Source: Opitutaceae bacterium UBA2377 (GTDB taxonomy: Bacteria; Verrucomicrobiota; Verrucomicrobiia; Opitutales; Opitutaceae). Taken from it: a DNA stretch of 11,102 nucleotides. The stretch lies in contig DDSZ01000002.1 of the NCBI GenBank assembly GCA_002344205.1, positions 161,206 to 172,307 of the forward strand, in the 5' to 3' direction. The notes beneath the pieces were generated by a model. That model was not told where the DNA came from, made no database searches, and worked only from the letters and a program-made list of their open reading frames with translations. Shown here in pieces: positions 7,015 through 11,102 of this stretch. Position 1 is the first letter of the stretch, and each line of letters begins with the position of its first letter. The position numbers and the translations under genes are program-made.

Positions 7015-7043
7015 AGAATTAACTCACAGAAATAGAATTAACT
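7015..7043. repeat. Short direct repeat AGAATTAACT
   Basis: AGAATTAACT occurs at 7015-7024 and again at 7034-7043, 19 bp apart start to start, in the short non-coding stretch between the rng stop and its terminator hairpin. The role is unknown and it may be chance duplication in an AT-rich spacer. Confidence 0.4.
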
Positions 7044-7055
7044 GCTCGGACCACA

Positions 7056-8804
<1,749 letters not shown>

Positions 8805-8832
8805 GGTGCGGTTGGCGTTGTGGGTTCATGGG

Positions 8833-8844
8833 GCACCCGGGTGC
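8833..8844. repeat. Perfect 12-bp palindrome in the rodA-rng spacer
   Basis: GCACCCGGGTGC is its own reverse complement and lies 28 bp upstream of the rng start, in a 96-bp spacer. It could be a protein-binding site, or chance in GC-rich DNA. Without a loop it is a poor RNA hairpin. Confidence 0.35.
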
Positions 8845-8900
8845 GACCGTTGCAGCGCAGGAAATCCCGGCAGAGCGGTCGATAGCGCGAAGAAGGATAT

Positions 8901-10130
8901 TCATGTGAAATCCTTCCTGAAGCGATAGACGCTCTGGACCAGTCCTTGCAGCATGCAGCAACTGAGCACAAAGGAGCCGCCATAGCTAATAAAGGGAAGT
9001 GGTATGCCCGTGATGGGCACGAGGCCGATGGTCATGGCGATGTTCACAAACACATGCACGGCGAAGAGCACCGTGACGCCGATGGCGATCACGACGCCGA
9101 GACGGTCTCGGGCGAGACCGGCGATGCGTATGCCGTTGAACAGCACTATCCCAAACAGGCCCAGGACCATAATGCTTCCCAGAAAACCTTTCTCCTCGGC
9201 GATGACCGAGAAGATGAAATCGTTGTGCGCGACCGAGCGGGGCAGATAGCCCAACTGGGCCTGCGAGCCCTCGGTCCAGCCTTTGCCAGCGAGCCCGCCG
9301 CTGCCGACGGAAATCAGCGACTGGCGCTGGTTCCAACCGATGCCCATGGGGTCGATTTTGTCGGGTGCGACAAAGGAAATAATCCGGTCGCGCTGGTAAT
9401 CATGGAGGGGGACGAAGCTGTAAGGCTCGTATTTGCCCCGGTCCTTGATGTAAGAGTAACCGTTTGACTCCATGAAGTTGGCGTAACGCCATGTATCCCA
9501 AGATACTACGGCCACCACAAAAAGAAACGCACCCAAGGCGCCGGCAAAAAAGCGGGACGACAGCTTGGACACGTAGAGCATGGAAAATACCATCGGGGGC
9601 AGCACGATTGCGGACTTCAGGTCGGGCTGAAGCAGGATAAGGAGCAACGGCACTCCCACCGCAAGGGCCAATTTTCCGAGGACGCCCAGCGACTGGCGGA
9701 CGGTGCCAATTTGCGAACGCACCAGCAGGCTGGCGGTGATCAATAGCACGGCAACTTTGGCAGTCTCAGAGGGTTGGAAGGCAAAAAAACCGAAATCGAG
9801 CCAGCGCGTGGCGCCAAAGCGCTCGCTGCCTATGCCGGGCAGCAAGACCACGATGAGCGGCAACATCGCCGCCAAATAAAACCAGTGCGCGACACTCAGC
9901 CAAAACCGGTAGTCAATGAGTGAGACGGCCACATACACGACCGCGCCGGCTAGCAACCACACTATCTGAGTAGTCCAATTACTACCCTGCACCGACAATT
10001 GGGCGCTGTAGATGAAAAACACCCCGTAAAGCGAAAGGCCGAGCAAGGCGACAGGAGTCAGCCGATCCCAGCGGCCGCGCGTGGTGGTTTTGAAGACGTT
10101 GAGGTAACTGAGGGGAAGGGTCAGGCGCAC
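8901..10130 (-). CDS. rodA: Rod shape-determining protein RodA (SEDS peptidoglycan glycosyltransferase)
   Basis: An integral membrane polymerase that extends glycan strands from lipid II during lateral wall synthesis, normally paired with PBP2 and the MreBCD complex. About ten membrane segments are apparent. SEDS signatures appear in order: FGATRWLDFGFFAFQPSE (105-122), LLQPDL (166-171), YQRDRI (245-250), DPMGIGWN with Asp260 as the likely catalytic-loop aspartate, GSGGLAGKGW (276-285), HNDFIFSVIAEE (302-313) and GLVPITGIPLPFISYGGS (369-386). There is no in-frame ATG upstream of the first membrane segment. I chose the GTG at 10130, giving 409 residues. A TTG at 10259 would add 43 unconserved residues. 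The loop before YQRDR is about 25-30 residues longer than in E. coli RodA. No PBP2 or mre gene is present; the next gene upstream is a divergent rRNA operon. rng follows. Confidence 0.93.
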   Translation of the reverse strand: MRLTLPLSYLNVFKTTTRGRWDRLTPVALLGLSLYGVFFIYSAQLSVQGSNWTTQIVWLLAGAVVYVAVSLIDYRFWLSVAHWFYLAAMLPLIVVLLPGIGSERFGATRWLDFGFFAFQPSETAKVAVLLITASLLVRSQIGTVRQSLGVLGKLALAVGVPLLLILLQPDLKSAIVLPPMVFSMLYVSKLSSRFFAGALGAFLFVVAVVSWDTWRYANFMESNGYSYIKDRGKYEPYSFVPLHDYQRDRIISFVAPDKIDPMGIGWNQRQSLISVGSGGLAGKGWTEGSQAQLGYLPRSVAHNDFIFSVIAEEKGFLGSIMVLGLFGIVLFNGIRIAGLARDRLGVVIAIGVTVLFAVHVFVNIAMTIGLVPITGIPLPFISYGGSFVLSCCMLQGLVQSVYRFRKDFT

Positions 10131-10579
10131 GAGGGAGGTGATAGGGCGGCTTACGGTAGTGCTTTGGCTTTGGTATGGTCGGTCTATGCTATACCTTGGC
10201 ACCAATGGAGAATGACGATTTGGGCAGTGCGGACAAGAGTCGAGCCCTGTGCGGCGCAAAGATTCCGTGGGCGGGGTCGCCGAGACGCGGTGCCATATTT
10301 ATATTGTGGATACAAACAGAAGGCTGGTGCTTGAGGATGAGCAACCGGAAGATGGGCCAAGCTGCTGAAGCCGTTTTCTGGTATTGTAAGTAATTGATAT
10401 AAAAATATTAACGAATCATTTTCGCTTTTTTTAAAATAGTGCTTGAAGAGAATGGGCTGGGTTGCATTTTCCGCCCTCCCTTCGCTGAACAGTCTGGTCG
10501 AAAGACCTCAACCGAACAACCAAGGGCAGCTTGAAAGTTTCGATGTCCGACAGTTTTTCGAAAATATTTCGAAAAGTAG
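10131..10579. other. Intergenic region between rodA and the rRNA promoter
   Basis: This stretch of about 450 bp has no convincing gene; short frames in it have no recognisable content. Its left part (10131-10380) has mixed composition and must hold the leftward rodA promoter, but I could not identify clear -35/-10 boxes. From about 10380 it becomes AT-rich (ATTGATATAAAAATATTAAC, then CTTTTTTTAAAATAG), typical of DNA upstream of rRNA promoters. TTGTAA (10384-10389) with TATTAA 16 bp further on is a possible extra upstream promoter. A small hairpin GGTC-GAAA-GACC lies at 10496-10507. Confidence 0.5.
10556..10575. repeat. Tandem TTTCGAAAA repeats upstream of the rRNA promoter
   Basis: TTTCGAAAA occurs at 10556-10564 and 10567-10575, exactly 11 bp apart, about one helical turn. 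Each copy contains the palindrome TTTCGAAA, so the pair presents two identical faces on the same side of the helix. It ends 4 bp before TTGACG (10580-10585). The position suits an UP element or a regulator site for rRNA transcription. The repeat is directly visible; the function is inferred. Confidence 0.55.
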
Positions 10580-10614
10580 TTGACGGTTATCTTAAAAAAA
10601 ATCTTGCTGGAAAT
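10580..10614 (+). promoter_or_regulatory. Probable rRNA operon promoter
   Basis: TTGACG at 10580-10585 matches the -35 consensus in five of six positions. It is preceded by A/T-rich repeats resembling an UP element and followed within 35 bp by the boxB/boxA leader elements, so transcription should start near 10610-10616. The expected -10 position (about 10602-10608) reads TCTTGCT, which does not resemble TATAAT. The -35 call is therefore better supported than the full promoter. An alternative start further upstream is possible. Confidence 0.45.
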
Positions 10615-10616
10615 CT

Positions 10617-10644
10617 TTCCCTCACAGGGAAGCTCTTTGAAATT
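10617..10644 (+). promoter_or_regulatory. rRNA antitermination site: boxB hairpin and boxA
   Basis: A 6-bp hairpin TTCCCT-CAC-AGGGAA (10617-10631) is followed without a gap by GCTCTTTGAAATT (10632-10644). The latter closely resembles the boxA of bacterial rRNA leaders (E. coli TGCTCTTTAACAATTT), where NusB/S10 bind to make RNA polymerase resistant to Rho. The order boxB then boxA, and the position about 100 nt before the 16S gene, match known rrn leaders. GTGCG at 10651-10655 may correspond to boxC. The assignment is by motif and position. Confidence 0.7.
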
Positions 10645-10656
10645 TACTTTGTGCGA

Positions 10657-10677
10657 TTGATTGGGACCCCCAATCAA
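10657..10677 (+). other. Leader hairpin TTGATTGGG/CCCAATCAA
   Basis: Perfect 9-bp arms TTGATTGGG (10657-10665) and CCCAATCAA (10669-10677) enclose an ACC loop in the 16S leader, just after boxA. No T tract follows on either strand, so it is not a terminator. It is probably a structural or processing element of the pre-rRNA leader. Confidence 0.6.
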
Positions 10678-10682
10678 AATTC

Positions 10683-10712
10683 AAAAAACGATCCCGGCTT
10701 CCCGCCGGGATC
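10683..10712 (-). terminator. Intrinsic terminator on the strand opposite the 16S gene
   Basis: Perfect 9-bp arms GATCCCGGC (10690-10698) and GCCGGGATC (10704-10712) enclose a 5-nt loop. Read on the minus strand the hairpin is followed directly by GTTTTTTG, the standard form of a Rho-independent terminator stopping leftward transcription. On the plus strand it is followed by ACATTAG, so it should let rRNA transcription through, with antitermination helping. No leftward gene lies immediately upstream except antisense to the rRNA itself. It may instead be mainly a leader stem of the pre-rRNA. Confidence 0.6.
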
Positions 10713-10720
10713 ACATTAGT

Positions 10721-10746
10721 AGTTCAGAATCACTAGGTTCTAAACT
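10721..10746 (+). other. Hairpin just before the 16S 5' end
   Basis: AGTTCAGAA (10721-10729) can pair with TTCTAAACT (10738-10746) with one C-A mismatch and an 8-nt loop, ending a base or two before the mature 16S start. It could take part in pre-16S processing. The long-range stem with sequence downstream of 16S cannot be examined here. Confidence 0.4.
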
Positions 10747-10747
10747 C

Positions 10748-11102
<355 letters not shown>

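Noticed and set aside
10496..10507. GGTC-GAAA-GACC mini-hairpin as a small RNA or boxB
   Set aside because: The stem is only 4 bp and it lies upstream of the likely rRNA transcription start; the boxB next to boxA is a better candidate.
10408..10677. Minus-strand 89-codon frame in the rRNA upstream region
   Set aside because: It runs through the boxA, boxB and promoter elements and has no recognisable content.
10531..10719. Plus-strand 62-codon frame in the 16S leader
   Set aside because: It lies within the rRNA promoter and leader; an open frame in AT-rich DNA by chance.

Overview
The window is a GC-rich bacterial chromosome segment. The 5' end of a 16S rRNA gene at its right edge has the Verrucomicrobiota look: a GCGGCGTGGTTAAGACATGC block after the AGAGTTTGATCCTGGCTCAG start. 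The gene set (a CbiX-like chelatase with a degenerate first half, a PhyH dioxygenase, a lone pseudopilin, rodA followed by an RNase E/G) fits Opitutales/Opitutaceae. That placement is inference, because the 16S is only partly present and no search was run. Nothing here resembles a phage, transposon, CRISPR array or defence island. It is mostly housekeeping and assimilatory metabolism.

Left part (1-5320): assimilatory sulfate reduction and siroheme synthesis, in two divergent units. Reading leftward, cysI (sulfite reductase hemoprotein) is followed 7 bp later by cysH (PAPS-type reductase), then cysD and the start of cysN (ATP sulfurylase small and large subunits). Reading rightward, cobA/SUMT (uroporphyrinogen-III methyltransferase) overlaps a CbiX/SirB-like chelatase by 4 bp. 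The two units share a 54-bp AT-rich divergent promoter region with a perfect 8-bp inverted repeat. The logic is coherent: the rightward unit makes the siroheme that CysI needs, while the leftward unit activates sulfate and reduces it to sulfide. CysJ, an APS kinase and a precorrin-2 dehydrogenase are not in the window.

Middle (5328-7008): a PhyH-family Fe(II)/2-oxoglutarate dioxygenase converges on the chelatase with only 7 bp between stop codons. Upstream of it is a type IV pilin-like/GspG-like pseudopilin gene. An 11-bp-stem hairpin at 6981-7008 is the probable terminator of the next unit.

Right part (7056-11102): rodA (SEDS peptidoglycan glycosyltransferase) and an RNase E/G gene form a leftward unit. 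Divergent from it is an rRNA operon. Its leader holds a -35-like TTGACG, a boxB hairpin directly followed by a boxA-like motif, and several hairpins. One of these hairpins reads as an intrinsic terminator on the opposite strand. The 16S gene begins at about 10748 and runs off the window.

None of the nine protein start sites whose upstream sequence can be read has a convincing Shine-Dalgarno sequence. Starts therefore rest on family alignment recalled from memory.
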